Below are positions 43,394 to 52,334 of a stretch of 59,776 nucleotides of DNA, in pieces; position 1 is the first letter of the stretch, and every line of letters starts with the position of its first letter. The stretch lies in the NCBI RefSeq assembly GCF_000282375.1, contig NZ_AKJK01000138.1, forward strand, positions 1 to 59,776. Direction: 5' to 3'. A program made the position numbers and the translations under genes. The stretch comes from Pseudomonas sp. GM50. Lineage in GTDB: Bacteria > Pseudomonadota > Gammaproteobacteria > Pseudomonadales > Pseudomonadaceae. A model generated the notes under the pieces. That model did not search any database. It was not told the origin of the DNA and saw only the letters and a list, made by a program, of their open reading frames with translations.

Positions 43394-44371
43394 TCACTGG
43401 ATCAGGCCGAACTCTTTGGCCAGCACTTTGTAGTCCGCGACCTGCTTCTTCACGTAGGTGTCCAGCTCCGGGCCGGTCATGGCGAACGGGAACAGTTCAC
43501 GCTGATCGCGCAGCTTGGCGAAGTCCTCGGAGGCCAGCAGTTTGTCGAAGGCGTCTTTCCACCAGGCGTAGTCTTCGTCGCTGACTTTTGGCCCGAGATA
43601 GAAGCCGCGAACCACGGGCCAGACGATGTCGTAGCCTTGCTCTTTAGCCGTCGGAATGTTCTTCATTTCCGGCTCGTCCAGACGCTTCTCGGAGAACACC
43701 GCCAGCAGGCGCATGTCGCCGCTCTGAATGTGTGGCATGGAGTCGGAGATGTCGGTGCTGCCGACCTGGATGTGGCCACCGAGCAGGGCGGTGGCGATTT
43801 CACCACCGCCTTCCAGGGCGACATAACGCAGGTCGCGCGGGTTGATCCCGGCCGCCTTGGCGATCAGGGCAGTTTGCATCCAGTCCTGGCTGCCGACGGT
43901 GCCGCCGGAACCGATCACCACTTTGCTCGGATCTTTCTTCAGCGCCTGAACCAGGTCGTCCAGGGTCTTGTAAGGCGAATCGCTTTTCACCGCGATGGCG
44001 CCATAGCTGGTGCCGACGGCGGCCAGCCAGCGGACGTTGGTTTCATCGAAACGACCGAACTTGCCTTGCGCCAGGTTCAGCAGCGAACCGCTGGACCACG
44101 CCACCAGCGTGCCGGCATCGGCAGGACGCTGGGCGACCACCGCGTTGTACGCCACCGCGCCGACACCGCCGGGCATGTAGGTCACGCGCATCGGTTTGGT
44201 CAGCAGTTTTTCGTTCACCAGCGCGCTTTGCGCCAGTTTGCAGGTCAGGTCGAAACCGCCGCCTGGCGAGGCCGGGGCGATGCATTCCGGACGTTTCGGT
44301 TCGGCCATCAATTGGCCGGCGAACAGCATGACGCCAGCGGCCAGAGCAACTTTACGCAGTGATAGGTTCAT
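43394..44371 (-). CDS. tctC: Tricarboxylate-binding periplasmic protein TctC
   Basis: The protein has 325 residues, with a signal peptide MNLSLRKVALAAGVMLFAGQ ending LMA-EP. The Bug/TctC fold shows ECIAPASPGGGFDLTCKLAQ, then MPGGVGAVAYN and SDISDSMPH. ATG 44371 has AAGGAG, with a CA motif just upstream. It captures citrate-type ligands for TctAB. It lies 38 bp after opdH. Confidence 0.92.
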   Translation of the reverse strand: MNLSLRKVALAAGVMLFAGQLMAEPKRPECIAPASPGGGFDLTCKLAQSALVNEKLLTKPMRVTYMPGGVGAVAYNAVVAQRPADAGTLVAWSSGSLLNLAQGKFGRFDETNVRWLAAVGTSYGAIAVKSDSPYKTLDDLVQALKKDPSKVVIGSGGTVGSQDWMQTALIAKAAGINPRDLRYVALEGGGEIATALLGGHIQVGSTDISDSMPHIQSGDMRLLAVFSEKRLDEPEMKNIPTAKEQGYDIVWPVVRGFYLGPKVSDEDYAWWKDAFDKLLASEDFAKLRDQRELFPFAMTGPELDTYVKKQVADYKVLAKEFGLIQ

Positions 44372-44387
44372 TCAAGTCTCCTTGGGA

Positions 44388-44395
44388 TTTTTGTT
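44388..44395 (-). promoter_or_regulatory. Candidate Hfq/Crc CA motif before tctC
   Basis: The minus strand reads AACAAAAA (AAnAAnAA), four bases before the Shine-Dalgarno AAGGAG of tctC. Confidence 0.5.
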
Positions 44396-44409
44396 ATGGA
44401 CGTACTGAA

Positions 44410-45702
44410 TTACCAAAGTGCAACGCTATAGCTCACCAGCAGACGCACTTCATCGGCATCGCGGGCGGAGTAGTTGGAACGGTAGGTGGCATTGCGCAGG
44501 CGTACGGCGACATCTTTCAGGGCGCCACTTTGTACGACGTATTTGATCTCGGTGTTGCGTTCCCACTCTTTGCCTTCATCACCGTTCTTGAGCTTGATGT
44601 TGTCACCGCTCAGGTAACGGCTCATGAAGCTCAGGCCCGGAATACCGAGTTTGGAGAAGTCATAGTCGTAACGCGCTTGCCAGGAGCGTTCTTCGGCGCC
44701 GGCAAAGTCGTTGATCTGCACGAAGTTGACCAGGTACGGATCGCTGCCATCGACGTAAGGGAAAGCGCTGTCACCGGACATGTGCTGATAGCCGGCGCTG
44801 AGTTTATGCCCGTTCAAGGCGTAGCTCACCAGACCGTTCAGGGATTTGTTGTCGATCTTGCCGCCCCGGGCAGCGCCCTCGTCGTCACTGATGGCCAATC
44901 GCAGATCGGTGCCGAACGTGCCGGGGCCGAACGGTTGCGACGCGACAACGCCGACAAAGTGCTGGTTGTAGACTTCATCGAGCTGAGCGAAGTGGTAGCT
45001 GCCGGTGATTTTGTCGGTGAACTTGTAGTCCACGCCGCCAAAGTCAAAGTGCTTGCCGGCCACGGTGCCAGCGAAGCGGCTGTTCTTGTTGTTGAGGGCG
45101 ATGTCCTCGAAGTCGGTGCTGTCGCGGTCCTTGGCTTTCTCCAGACGCCCGCCGGTGAAGGTCAGGTTCTTGATCTCTTTGGAGGTCAGCAGGCCGCCTT
45201 CAAAGGTCTGCGGCAGAATGCGCCCGTCGTTGGGTTTGAGGATCGGCAGTTCCGGAATCAGGCTGCCGATTTTCAGTTCCGTGGCGGAGATTTTCACTTT
45301 GCCGGTCAGGCCGAGCTTGGAATACTCGTCAGCCGCGCGACCGTCGTCATGGGTCGGCAACAGGCCGGTGCCGGTGCGATCCGGACTCGAATCGAGTTTT
45401 ACCCCGAGCATGCCCAGTGCATCGACACCGAACCCCACGGTGCCGTCGGTGTAACCCGATTGCAGATTGAGCATGAACCCCTGGGCCCATTCGTCCCGCT
45501 TGGATTGCTGGGCGCTGGTACCGTCGCGAAAGTCGCGGTTGAAATACATGTTGCGGGTTTCGAAGGTTGCCGTACTGTCTTCGAAGAAGGCAGCCTGGCT
45601 CAACGGCGAAAAGCCGGCGAGGGCGGCGGCACTGGCAAGGGCGGTGTGGCTGAGGCGGGAAAAACGAGCAGGCGGGCGAGCCTGAAGCTGCATGGACAGC
45701 AT
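44410..45702 (-). CDS. opdH: OprD-family porin, OpdH (tricarboxylate) type
   Basis: The protein has 430 residues, with a signal sequence (FSPLSQAAFFEDS junction) and an 18-strand OprD barrel ending VSYSVALW with the terminal aromatic. Landmarks are DSTATFETRNMYFNRDFRDG and RYDYDFSKLGIPGLSFMSRYLSGDNI. The arrangement opdH-tctCBA with divergent tctDE is that of P. aeruginosa, where OpdH takes up cis-aconitate, citrate and isocitrate. ATG 45702 has CGGAG upstream with a CA motif next to it. Confidence 0.9.
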   Translation of the reverse strand: MLSMQLQARPPARFSRLSHTALASAAALAGFSPLSQAAFFEDSTATFETRNMYFNRDFRDGTSAQQSKRDEWAQGFMLNLQSGYTDGTVGFGVDALGMLGVKLDSSPDRTGTGLLPTHDDGRAADEYSKLGLTGKVKISATELKIGSLIPELPILKPNDGRILPQTFEGGLLTSKEIKNLTFTGGRLEKAKDRDSTDFEDIALNNKNSRFAGTVAGKHFDFGGVDYKFTDKITGSYHFAQLDEVYNQHFVGVVASQPFGPGTFGTDLRLAISDDEGAARGGKIDNKSLNGLVSYALNGHKLSAGYQHMSGDSAFPYVDGSDPYLVNFVQINDFAGAEERSWQARYDYDFSKLGIPGLSFMSRYLSGDNIKLKNGDEGKEWERNTEIKYVVQSGALKDVAVRLRNATYRSNYSARDADEVRLLVSYSVALW

Positions 45703-45717
45703 GGTGACGTACTCCGT

Positions 45718-45725
45718 TTATTGTT
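45718..45725 (-). promoter_or_regulatory. Candidate Hfq/Crc CA motif before opdH
   Basis: The minus strand reads AACAATAA within AATAAGAACAATAAAC, two bases before the CGGAG Shine-Dalgarno of opdH. Confidence 0.6.
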
Positions 45726-45734
45726 CTTATTGGC

Positions 45735-45754
45735 GAAAACGCTTCGGGGCGTTT
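45735..45754. other. Hairpin in the opdH leader
   Basis: AAAACGC-TTCGGG-GCGTTTT is a perfect 7-bp stem lying between the opdH ribosome-binding site and the divergent tctD promoter region. It is just upstream of the CA motif on the opdH strand; its function is unknown. Confidence 0.5.
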
Positions 45755-45923
45755 TTCGTACAGCGACGGCAGTCGAAACTGTCCGTGGCTGGACTCTAAC
45801 CGGCCAACCTTTCGCTAACCTTTCAGCTGACTTTCACGGTTTTCGGGCTTCACAGCGACGGATGCGGCTGTAAACTCCGCGCCAAAGAATGGCGTCGACC
45901 ATCCCTGAATGAGGTAAAGATCC

Positions 45924-46595
45924 ATGCGTGTTCTGCTCGTCGAAGACCACCTGCAGCTTGCCGAAAGTGTCGCCCAGGCGCTCAAGAGCACCGGCCTGAC
46001 CGTGGATGTGCTGCACGACGGTGTGGCAGCCGACCTGGCCTTGAGCAGCGAGGAATACGCCGTGGCGATCCTCGATGTCGGCCTGCCGCGCATGGATGGC
46101 TTCGAAGTGCTGGCGCGCTTGCGGGCTCGGGGCAAGAACCTGCCGGTGCTGATGCTGACCGCCCGCAGCGACGTCAAGGATCGGGTCCATGGCCTGAACC
46201 TTGGGGCCGACGATTACCTGGCCAAACCCTTCGAACTGACAGAGCTCGAAGCCCGGGTCAAAGCCTTGCTGCGCCGCAGTGTGCTTGGCGGTGAACGCCA
46301 GCAGCGTTGTGGCGTGCTGGCCTATGATCTGGACACCCGGCGCTTCACCCTTGGCGAAGAATTGCTGACCCTGACCTCCCGTGAACAGGCGGTGCTCGAG
46401 GCCCTGATCGCCCGTCCCGGTCGGGTGATGAGCAAGGAGCAACTGGCCGCCCAGGTCTTCGGCCTGGACGAGGAGGCCAGTCCCGATGCCATCGAAATCT
46501 ACGTTCACCGCTTGCGCAAGAAACTCGACGGTCAGCCGGTAGCCATCGTGACCTTCCGCGGCCTTGGCTATCTGCTGGAAAGCCGCGATGCATAA
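45924..46595 (+). CDS. tctD: Response regulator TctD (OmpR/PhoB type)
   Basis: The protein has 223 residues. The receiver domain has phospho-acceptor D51 (AILDVGLPRMDG) and the conserved K in YLAKPFE. The C-terminal winged helix is EIYVHRLRKKLDG...RGLGYLLE. It is paired with the sensor kinase gene, overlapping by 8 bp, and divergent from opdH-tctCBA, which it should activate in response to tricarboxylates. Confidence 0.92.
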   Translation: MRVLLVEDHLQLAESVAQALKSTGLTVDVLHDGVAADLALSSEEYAVAILDVGLPRMDGFEVLARLRARGKNLPVLMLTARSDVKDRVHGLNLGADDYLAKPFELTELEARVKALLRRSVLGGERQQRCGVLAYDLDTRRFTLGEELLTLTSREQAVLEALIARPGRVMSKEQLAAQVFGLDEEASPDAIEIYVHRLRKKLDGQPVAIVTFRGLGYLLESRDA

Positions 46596-47976
46596 GCTCA
46601 GCAGCCTGCGTTGGCGGTTGCTGTGGAACCTCGCGCTGCTGTTGGTGGTGTTGATGCTCGCCAGTGGTTTGAGCGCGTACTGGAACGGTCGCGAAGCCGC
46701 CGACACCGCTTATGACCGCACCTTGCTGGCCTCGGCGCGGACCATCGCCGCCGGCCTGTCCCAGCGCGATGGCAGCCTCAGCGCCAACGTGCCTTACGTG
46801 GCCCTCGATACGTTCGCCTACGACAGTGCCGGGCGAATTTTTTACCTGGTCAACGACATCAACCAGAAGCTGATCTCGGGCTATGAAAACCTGCCGGCAC
46901 CGCCGCCGGGAACGCCGCGCACCGATGATTATCCGGCGCTGGCGCGTTTCTATAACGCCACTTATCAAGGGCAGAACGTGCGAGTGGTCAGCCTGCTCAA
47001 AGCGGTCAGCGAGCCGAACATGAACGGCATGGCGGAAATCCGCGTGGCGGAAACCGATGAGGCACGGGTCCGCATGGCTCGCAGCCTGATGGCCGACACG
47101 TTGTTGCGTCTGGGCATGCTGGCGATCGGTGCGCTGCTGCTGGTGTGGTTTGCGGTCAGTGCGGCGCTGCGTCCGCTGGAGCGCTTGCGCACGGCGGTGG
47201 AAGAGCGTCAGCCCGATGACTTGCGGCCCTTGCCCCTGGTGGAAGTGCAACATGAGTTGGGGCCGCTGGTGCGTGCGCTCAATCACTTTACCGAGCGTTT
47301 GCGCGGGCAGTTCGAGCGCCAGGCGCAGTTCATCGCTGACGCCGCCCACGAATTGCGTACGCCGTTAGCGGCGCTCAAGGCACGACTTGAACTGGGTATG
47401 CGGTCGAACGAACCCGAAACCTGGCGCAGCACCCTGGAAACCGCCGCTCAGGGCACGGATCGTCTGACTCACCTGGCCAATCAACTGCTTTCGCTGGCAC
47501 GGGTCGAGAATGGCGCCCGGGCAATCGCCGAGGGCGGTGCGCAGTTGCTCGACCTCAGTCAGCTGGCCCGTGAGCTGGGCATGGCCATGGCGCCGTTGGC
47601 CCATGCACGTGGCGTGGCGTTGGCGCTGGAAGCTGACGAACCGGTGTGGCTGCGTGGCGAGCCGACATTGTTGAATGAACTGTTGAGTAACCTGGTGGAC
47701 AACGCGCTGGCCCACACGCCGCCGGGCGGCAATGTGATCCTGCGGGTCATGGCGCCAGCGGTGCTGGAGGTCGAAGACGATGGCCCGGGAATTCCCCTTG
47801 AAGAACGGGATCGGGTATTCGAGCGTTTTTATCGGCGTAACGAACAGGTGGCTGGATCGGGGTTGGGATTGGCCATCGTCGGCGAGATCTGCCGCGCCCA
47901 CCTGGCGCAGATCAGCCTGCACGATGGCGAGCAGGCAGGGCTGAAGGTGCGGGTGAGTTTTATCGCGGGAGAGTGA
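46588..47976 (+). CDS. tctE: Sensor histidine kinase TctE
   Basis: The protein has 462 residues. TM1 is at about 12-28, then a periplasmic domain of about 125 residues, TM2 near 170-190, and a HAMP-like linker. The H-box FIADAAHELRTPLAALKARL carries H254, and the ATPase G-boxes are DDGPGIP and GSGLGLAIV. It senses external tricarboxylates and phosphorylates TctD. Confidence 0.9.
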   Translation: MHKLSSLRWRLLWNLALLLVVLMLASGLSAYWNGREAADTAYDRTLLASARTIAAGLSQRDGSLSANVPYVALDTFAYDSAGRIFYLVNDINQKLISGYENLPAPPPGTPRTDDYPALARFYNATYQGQNVRVVSLLKAVSEPNMNGMAEIRVAETDEARVRMARSLMADTLLRLGMLAIGALLLVWFAVSAALRPLERLRTAVEERQPDDLRPLPLVEVQHELGPLVRALNHFTERLRGQFERQAQFIADAAHELRTPLAALKARLELGMRSNEPETWRSTLETAAQGTDRLTHLANQLLSLARVENGARAIAEGGAQLLDLSQLARELGMAMAPLAHARGVALALEADEPVWLRGEPTLLNELLSNLVDNALAHTPPGGNVILRVMAPAVLEVEDDGPGIPLEERDRVFERFYRRNEQVAGSGLGLAIVGEICRAHLAQISLHDGEQAGLKVRVSFIAGE

Positions 47977-47985
47977 ACACAGCCC

Positions 47986-48107
47986 TGTGGCGAGGGGGCT
48001 TGCCCCCGTTGGAGCGCGAAGCGGTCCCCGGAGTCCGTCTGGTAAATCGTATCTAGCAGGTTTTACGACTGCTGCGCAGCCGAACGGGGGCAAGCCCCCT
48101 CGCCACA
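47986..48107. repeat. REP pair, family B
   Basis: Inverted arms TGTGGCGAGGGGGCTTGCCC at both ends lie between the convergent tctE and HDOD genes. Confidence 0.92.
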
Positions 48108-48111
48108 GAAA

Positions 48112-48933
48112 TCAATAAAACATCGAGCGCGACTCTTCCAGATCCTTGCACATCGCCTTGTTCTCCGGATCGATCCCCAGCTTCTTGAAGGCCGGTACGC
48201 TGAATGGATCAATCCGGGCCAGTGGATGATCGGTGTCCTTGTGGCAATACAGGCTGGCCACTTGCACCAGATCGACATAGTCGACCCGCTCCGATTGCCG
48301 CTTGAAATCCAGATACAGCCCCGGCAATTGCACCAGCATTTCCGGAAACTCCCAGACCCTGAGCAATTTATCGCCGAGCAGCGGATGAATCCGGTCGATC
48401 ACATGGTTGAGGCTGACCGGGTCAGACAGCAATTCATAGTGATCTTCGGCGTAGGTCAGGATCGGCAGTACACCGATCTGATGCACGAGCCCGCCGAGCG
48501 CCGCCTGATCGGGCTTGAGTTGCGTATAGCTGCGGCACAACGCGTAGCTGACACCGGCGATTTCCAGGCTTTTGCGCCAGACTTCGCGCATTTTCTGTTC
48601 CACCACTTCGGAACGGGCGTTGAAAATCTGTTCCATCACCAGGCCGATGGCCAGGTTGCTGCTGTAATTGACGCCCAGCCGGGTGATGGCCGTGTGCAAG
48701 TCAGTCACTTCCTGGGTCGCGCGCAGCAACGGGCTGTTGACCACTTTGATCAGGCGCGCCGACAGCGCGGTATCGCGGCCAATCACTTTGCTCAGTGTGC
48801 TGACACTGATTTCCGGGTCTTCGGCGGCCTTGCGAATCTGCAGGGCCACTTCCGGTAACGTTGGCAGAACCAGGTCATCGTTATCGATGGCCTCAACCAA
48901 ATCCTGTTGGACCTTATCCGCCAGCTCGCTCAT
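48112..48933 (-). CDS. HDOD-domain protein
   Basis: The protein has 273 residues. The HDOD domain runs from about residue 20 to 215 (LPTLPEVALQIRKAAEDPEI, VNSPLLRATQEVTDLHTAIT). This is a metal-less relative of HD phosphohydrolases, thought to act in signalling scaffolds. There is no other domain, so it is a stand-alone HDOD protein. It is 35 bp after ygfZ on the same strand. The partner is unknown. Confidence 0.87.
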   Translation of the reverse strand: MSELADKVQQDLVEAIDNDDLVLPTLPEVALQIRKAAEDPEISVSTLSKVIGRDTALSARLIKVVNSPLLRATQEVTDLHTAITRLGVNYSSNLAIGLVMEQIFNARSEVVEQKMREVWRKSLEIAGVSYALCRSYTQLKPDQAALGGLVHQIGVLPILTYAEDHYELLSDPVSLNHVIDRIHPLLGDKLLRVWEFPEMLVQLPGLYLDFKRQSERVDYVDLVQVASLYCHKDTDHPLARIDPFSVPAFKKLGIDPENKAMCKDLEESRSMFY

Positions 48934-48968
48934 TTCTTTTCTCTAGGGTATTGCGACAAGTGCTGCTG

Positions 48969-49910
48969 TTAACGCTGGATTTCGCGATCACGATCCAGTT
49001 GGTAAGGCAGGTCGAGCAGATGCAGGCCCGGACCTTCGAGTGCGCCAAGGTGCAGGTTGCCATCTTCTGCAGCTTCGGCTTGCAGCACGGCCAGGAGTTC
49101 AATGTTTTGCTCGGCGCGGGCGGCCAGCACCACTTCACCGATCGAACTGCCGTGGGTCGGGGAGAACAGTTGGGTACCGGGCTCCGGTAATTCGCTGGCT
49201 TCCAGCTGCAGGCGATACAGACGGCGCTTGAGCTTGCCGAGGTATTGCATGCGCGCGACGATTTCCTGGCCGGTGTAGCAACCTTTCTTGAAACTCACGC
49301 CACCGACGGCTTGCAGGTTGAGCATCTGCGGGATGAACAGCTCGCGGGTGCTCGGCATGACCTGACCGATCCCGGCGCGGATCTGGCCCAGCAGCCATTG
49401 ATTCAATTCACCTTCGGCCAACAGAGCGGACAGCTTGCCCTTGATGGTGTCGGCTTGATCGGCGCGAACCCAGAGTTCAGCGCGATCCGGCGAGACGCGA
49501 AGGGCGATCAGACCGTCATTGCGCACCACGCTGTCGGTTTCTGCCGGTAGTTCCAGGCCCAGGCTGGCCAGTGCCGCATCGCCATGCTCAAGGCCAAAGC
49601 GAACCCAGCTGGCACTTTCATCGGTCAGTTTCGATTTGGAGAACACCGCATACTTTTTCAGGTCCGCCAGTTGCGGCTCCAGCAGCTCGCTGGCCATCGC
49701 CATGAGCACACCGTCGCCTTCCAGCAGAATGCGGAAACTCGACTGCATCCGGCCTTTCTGCGTGCAACGCGCGCCAAGGCTGGCCTGGGTGTCACTCAGG
49801 TAATTAAGGTTGCAAGTCAATTGGCCTTGCAGGAATTTGCCGGCATCCGCGCCGCGTACCGCGAGAACGCCTTCGTGAGACAGGGTGCAGAAAAAAGCAG
49901 AATCGGCCAT
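48969..49910 (-). CDS. ygfZ: Folate-binding tRNA-modifying/Fe-S assembly protein YgfZ
   Basis: The protein has 313 residues of the GcvT-like fold. The signature KGCYTGQEIVARMQYLGKLK with its conserved cysteine is intact. YgfZ uses folate to support certain Fe-S proteins such as MiaB. It is divergent from sdhE, the arrangement found in E. coli and pseudomonads. Confidence 0.93.
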   Translation of the reverse strand: MADSAFFCTLSHEGVLAVRGADAGKFLQGQLTCNLNYLSDTQASLGARCTQKGRMQSSFRILLEGDGVLMAMASELLEPQLADLKKYAVFSKSKLTDESASWVRFGLEHGDAALASLGLELPAETDSVVRNDGLIALRVSPDRAELWVRADQADTIKGKLSALLAEGELNQWLLGQIRAGIGQVMPSTRELFIPQMLNLQAVGGVSFKKGCYTGQEIVARMQYLGKLKRRLYRLQLEASELPEPGTQLFSPTHGSSIGEVVLAARAEQNIELLAVLQAEAAEDGNLHLGALEGPGLHLLDLPYQLDRDREIQR

Positions 49911-50058
49911 GGGTCATCGCAGGGTAAAGAGTCCGAGGGACATCATAAGGGGGCGCCCATGAAATGGGTAGTTCACAAAGGATCGATGGGGGCGACCAAA
50001 GCCGACTGTTCGAGCGGGCCCGGGGCTGTATACTTGCCGCCTATTTGAGGAGCGCTCC

Positions 50059-50313
50059 ATGGTCGAAGATGTTGAACTGAATCGCCTCTACTGGCACAGC
50101 CGCCGCGGCATGCTTGAGCTTGACGTGTTGCTGGTGCCGTTTGTGAAAGAGGTTTACCCGCACCTCAACGAAGTTGATCGCGCATGCTATGTCAGGCTGC
50201 TCGAATGCGAAGATCAGGACATGTTCGGCTGGTTTATGGAACGTGCCGAATCGGAAGATCCGGAGCTTCAGCGCATGGTTCGCATGATCCTGGATCGTGT
50301 CCAGCCCAAGTAG
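50059..50313 (+). CDS. sdhE: Succinate dehydrogenase FAD assembly factor
   Basis: The protein has 84 residues. It carries the SdhE signature SRRGMLELD (RGxxE) in the first helix, and the five-helix length is right. It promotes covalent flavinylation of SdhA. GGAG lies upstream of ATG 50059. It overlaps ygfX by 17 bp. Confidence 0.93.
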   Translation: MVEDVELNRLYWHSRRGMLELDVLLVPFVKEVYPHLNEVDRACYVRLLECEDQDMFGWFMERAESEDPELQRMVRMILDRVQPK

Positions 50314-50749
50314 CGCGTTCGAATGCCGCTGGCATGCCTCACGGCATTTGCTGGCGGCCTATCTTCTGGCCCAGCTGTTCGCGCTGGGTTCGTTGTTTCT
50401 TCTTTCCCTACCGGTCTGGGCCAGTTTGCTTGGCGCGTTTTGCTGCCTGGCTCATGGCGCTTGGGCATTGCCGCGTCAGATTCTGTTGACACACCCGCAG
50501 GCGTTTCGCGGCTTGCGTCGCGATGCCGATGGCTGGCAGTTGTGGAATCAGGCGGTGGGTTGGCAGCCCGTGCAGCTGCGGCCGGACAGTCTGGCGTTGC
50601 CATTGATTGTGGTGCTGCGTTTTCGTCTGCGCGATGAGCGACGGGTCAGGGCGATCTGTGTGCCGCGGGATTCGCAGGCGGCGGATGTGCACCGACGCCT
50701 GCGGGTTCGGCTCAAGTTCAGTCGGCGTAGGTGGGCGGCACCAGAATAG
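50297..50749 (+). CDS. ygfX: YgfX-type membrane protein
   Basis: The protein has 150 residues from a GTG start inside the sdhE 3' end. Two TM helices (about 20-38 and 40-58) are followed by a soluble beta-rich part (WQPVQLRPDSLALPLIVVLRF). In E. coli the paralogous protein CptA/YgfX is described as a toxin partner of YgfY/SdhE, though SdhE's assembly role makes this debated. The last 32 bp overlap nadB, convergent. Confidence 0.8.
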   Translation: MSSPSSAFECRWHASRHLLAAYLLAQLFALGSLFLLSLPVWASLLGAFCCLAHGAWALPRQILLTHPQAFRGLRRDADGWQLWNQAVGWQPVQLRPDSLALPLIVVLRFRLRDERRVRAICVPRDSQAADVHRRLRVRLKFSRRRWAAPE

Positions 50750-52334
50750 TGTCCAGGGCGACCGGCAGCATGTTCGGGTAGTCGAGGGTGTAATGCAGGC
50801 CGCGACTTTCCTTGCGCTCCATGGCTGACTGGATCATCAGTTCGGCTACTTGCGCCAGATTACGCAGCTCGATCAAATCCCGGCTGACCTTGTAGTTGCT
50901 GTAGAACTCGTCGATTTCATCCAGCAACAGACGCACCCGGTGCTGGGCCCGTTGCAAGCGCTTGTTGGTACGCACGATGCCGACGTAGTCCCACATGAAT
51001 CGCCGCAGTTCGTCCCAGTTGTGCGCAATGATTACGTCTTCATCGGAATCGGTGACCTGGCTCGCATCCCAAACGGGCAGGGCGGTCGGAATCGACACTT
51101 CTGGCAACTGCTCAAGAATATCCGCCGCAGCTGAACGGGCGTAAACGAAACATTCCAGCAGGGAGTTACTGGCCATGCGGTTGGCGCCATGCAGGCCGGT
51201 GAAGCTGGTTTCACCAATCGCATACAGGCCCGGCACGTCGGTGCGACCCCGCTGATCGACCATCACGCCGCCGCAGGTGTAGTGCGCTGCGGGTACCACC
51301 GGGATCGGTTGCTTGGTGATATCGATGGAGAATTCCAGGCAGCGCTCATAGACCGTCGGGAAGTGCGTCTTGATGAAGTCTTCGGGCTTGTGGCTGATGT
51401 CCAGATAGACGCAGTCGATACCCAGGCGCTTCATCTCATGGTCGATGGCGCGGGCAACGATGTCCCGTGGTGCCAGCTCGGCCCGTGGGTCGAAACGCTG
51501 CATGAAGCGTTCACCATTGGGCAGCTTCAGGTGGCCACCTTCGCCGCGCAGGGCTTCGGTGATCAGGAAACTCTTGGCTTGTGGGTGATAAAGGCAAGTG
51601 GGATGGAACTGGTTGAACTCCAGGTTCGCCACTCGGCAGCCCGAACGCCAGGCCATGGCGATGCCGTCACCGCAGGCTCCATCGGGGTTGCTGGTATAGA
51701 GGTAAACCTTTGCCGCGCCGCCCGATGCAAGGATCACGAAACGCGCGCCGTAGGTGTCGACTTCACCGGTGCCGCGATTGAGCACATAGGCGCCGAGGCA
51801 ACGGTCGCCTTCAAGGCCCAGGCGCTTTTCGGTGATCAGGTCGACCGCGACCCGCTGCTCCAGCAGTTCGATGTTGGGACGCTGCTTGGCCTGATCGAGC
51901 AGGGTTCTGAAGATCGCCGCGCCCGTCGCATCGGCAGCGTGGATGATGCGCCGATGGCTGTGACCGCCTTCGCGGGTCAGGTGAAACTCGAAACCACCGT
52001 CTTCGGTGCCGGACTGTTCATCGCGGGTAAAGGGCACGCCTTGGTCGATCAGCCATTGAATCGCCTCTCTGCTGTGCTCGACAGTAAAGCGCACAGCGTC
52101 TTCATGGCACAGGCCACCGCCGGCGTTGAGGGTGTCATCGACATGGGATTCGACAGTGTCGGTGTCATCCAGAACGGCAGCGACACCGCCCTGGGCCCAG
52201 AAGGTTGAGCCATTGGCGAGATCGCCTTTGCTCAATACGGCGATGCGCAAATGACCGGGCAAGGTCAGCGCAAGGCTCAAGCCGGCAGCACCGCTGCCAA
52301 TTACCAGAACATCGTGTTGAAACTGTTGGCTCAT
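50718..52334 (-). CDS. nadB: L-aspartate oxidase
   Basis: The protein has 538 residues. The FAD-binding Rossmann motif is VIGSGAAGLSLAL, with the Asp-oxidase signatures TFWAQGGVAA and HYTCGGVMVDQRGRTDVPGLYA, and HGANRMASNSLLECFVYARS. It is the first enzyme of bacterial NAD synthesis, oxidising aspartate to iminoaspartate. ATG 52334 gives MSQQFQHDVLVIGSG. It is divergent from algU, as in P. aeruginosa. Confidence 0.95.
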   Translation of the reverse strand: MSQQFQHDVLVIGSGAAGLSLALTLPGHLRIAVLSKGDLANGSTFWAQGGVAAVLDDTDTVESHVDDTLNAGGGLCHEDAVRFTVEHSREAIQWLIDQGVPFTRDEQSGTEDGGFEFHLTREGGHSHRRIIHAADATGAAIFRTLLDQAKQRPNIELLEQRVAVDLITEKRLGLEGDRCLGAYVLNRGTGEVDTYGARFVILASGGAAKVYLYTSNPDGACGDGIAMAWRSGCRVANLEFNQFHPTCLYHPQAKSFLITEALRGEGGHLKLPNGERFMQRFDPRAELAPRDIVARAIDHEMKRLGIDCVYLDISHKPEDFIKTHFPTVYERCLEFSIDITKQPIPVVPAAHYTCGGVMVDQRGRTDVPGLYAIGETSFTGLHGANRMASNSLLECFVYARSAAADILEQLPEVSIPTALPVWDASQVTDSDEDVIIAHNWDELRRFMWDYVGIVRTNKRLQRAQHRVRLLLDEIDEFYSNYKVSRDLIELRNLAQVAELMIQSAMERKESRGLHYTLDYPNMLPVALDTILVPPTYAD

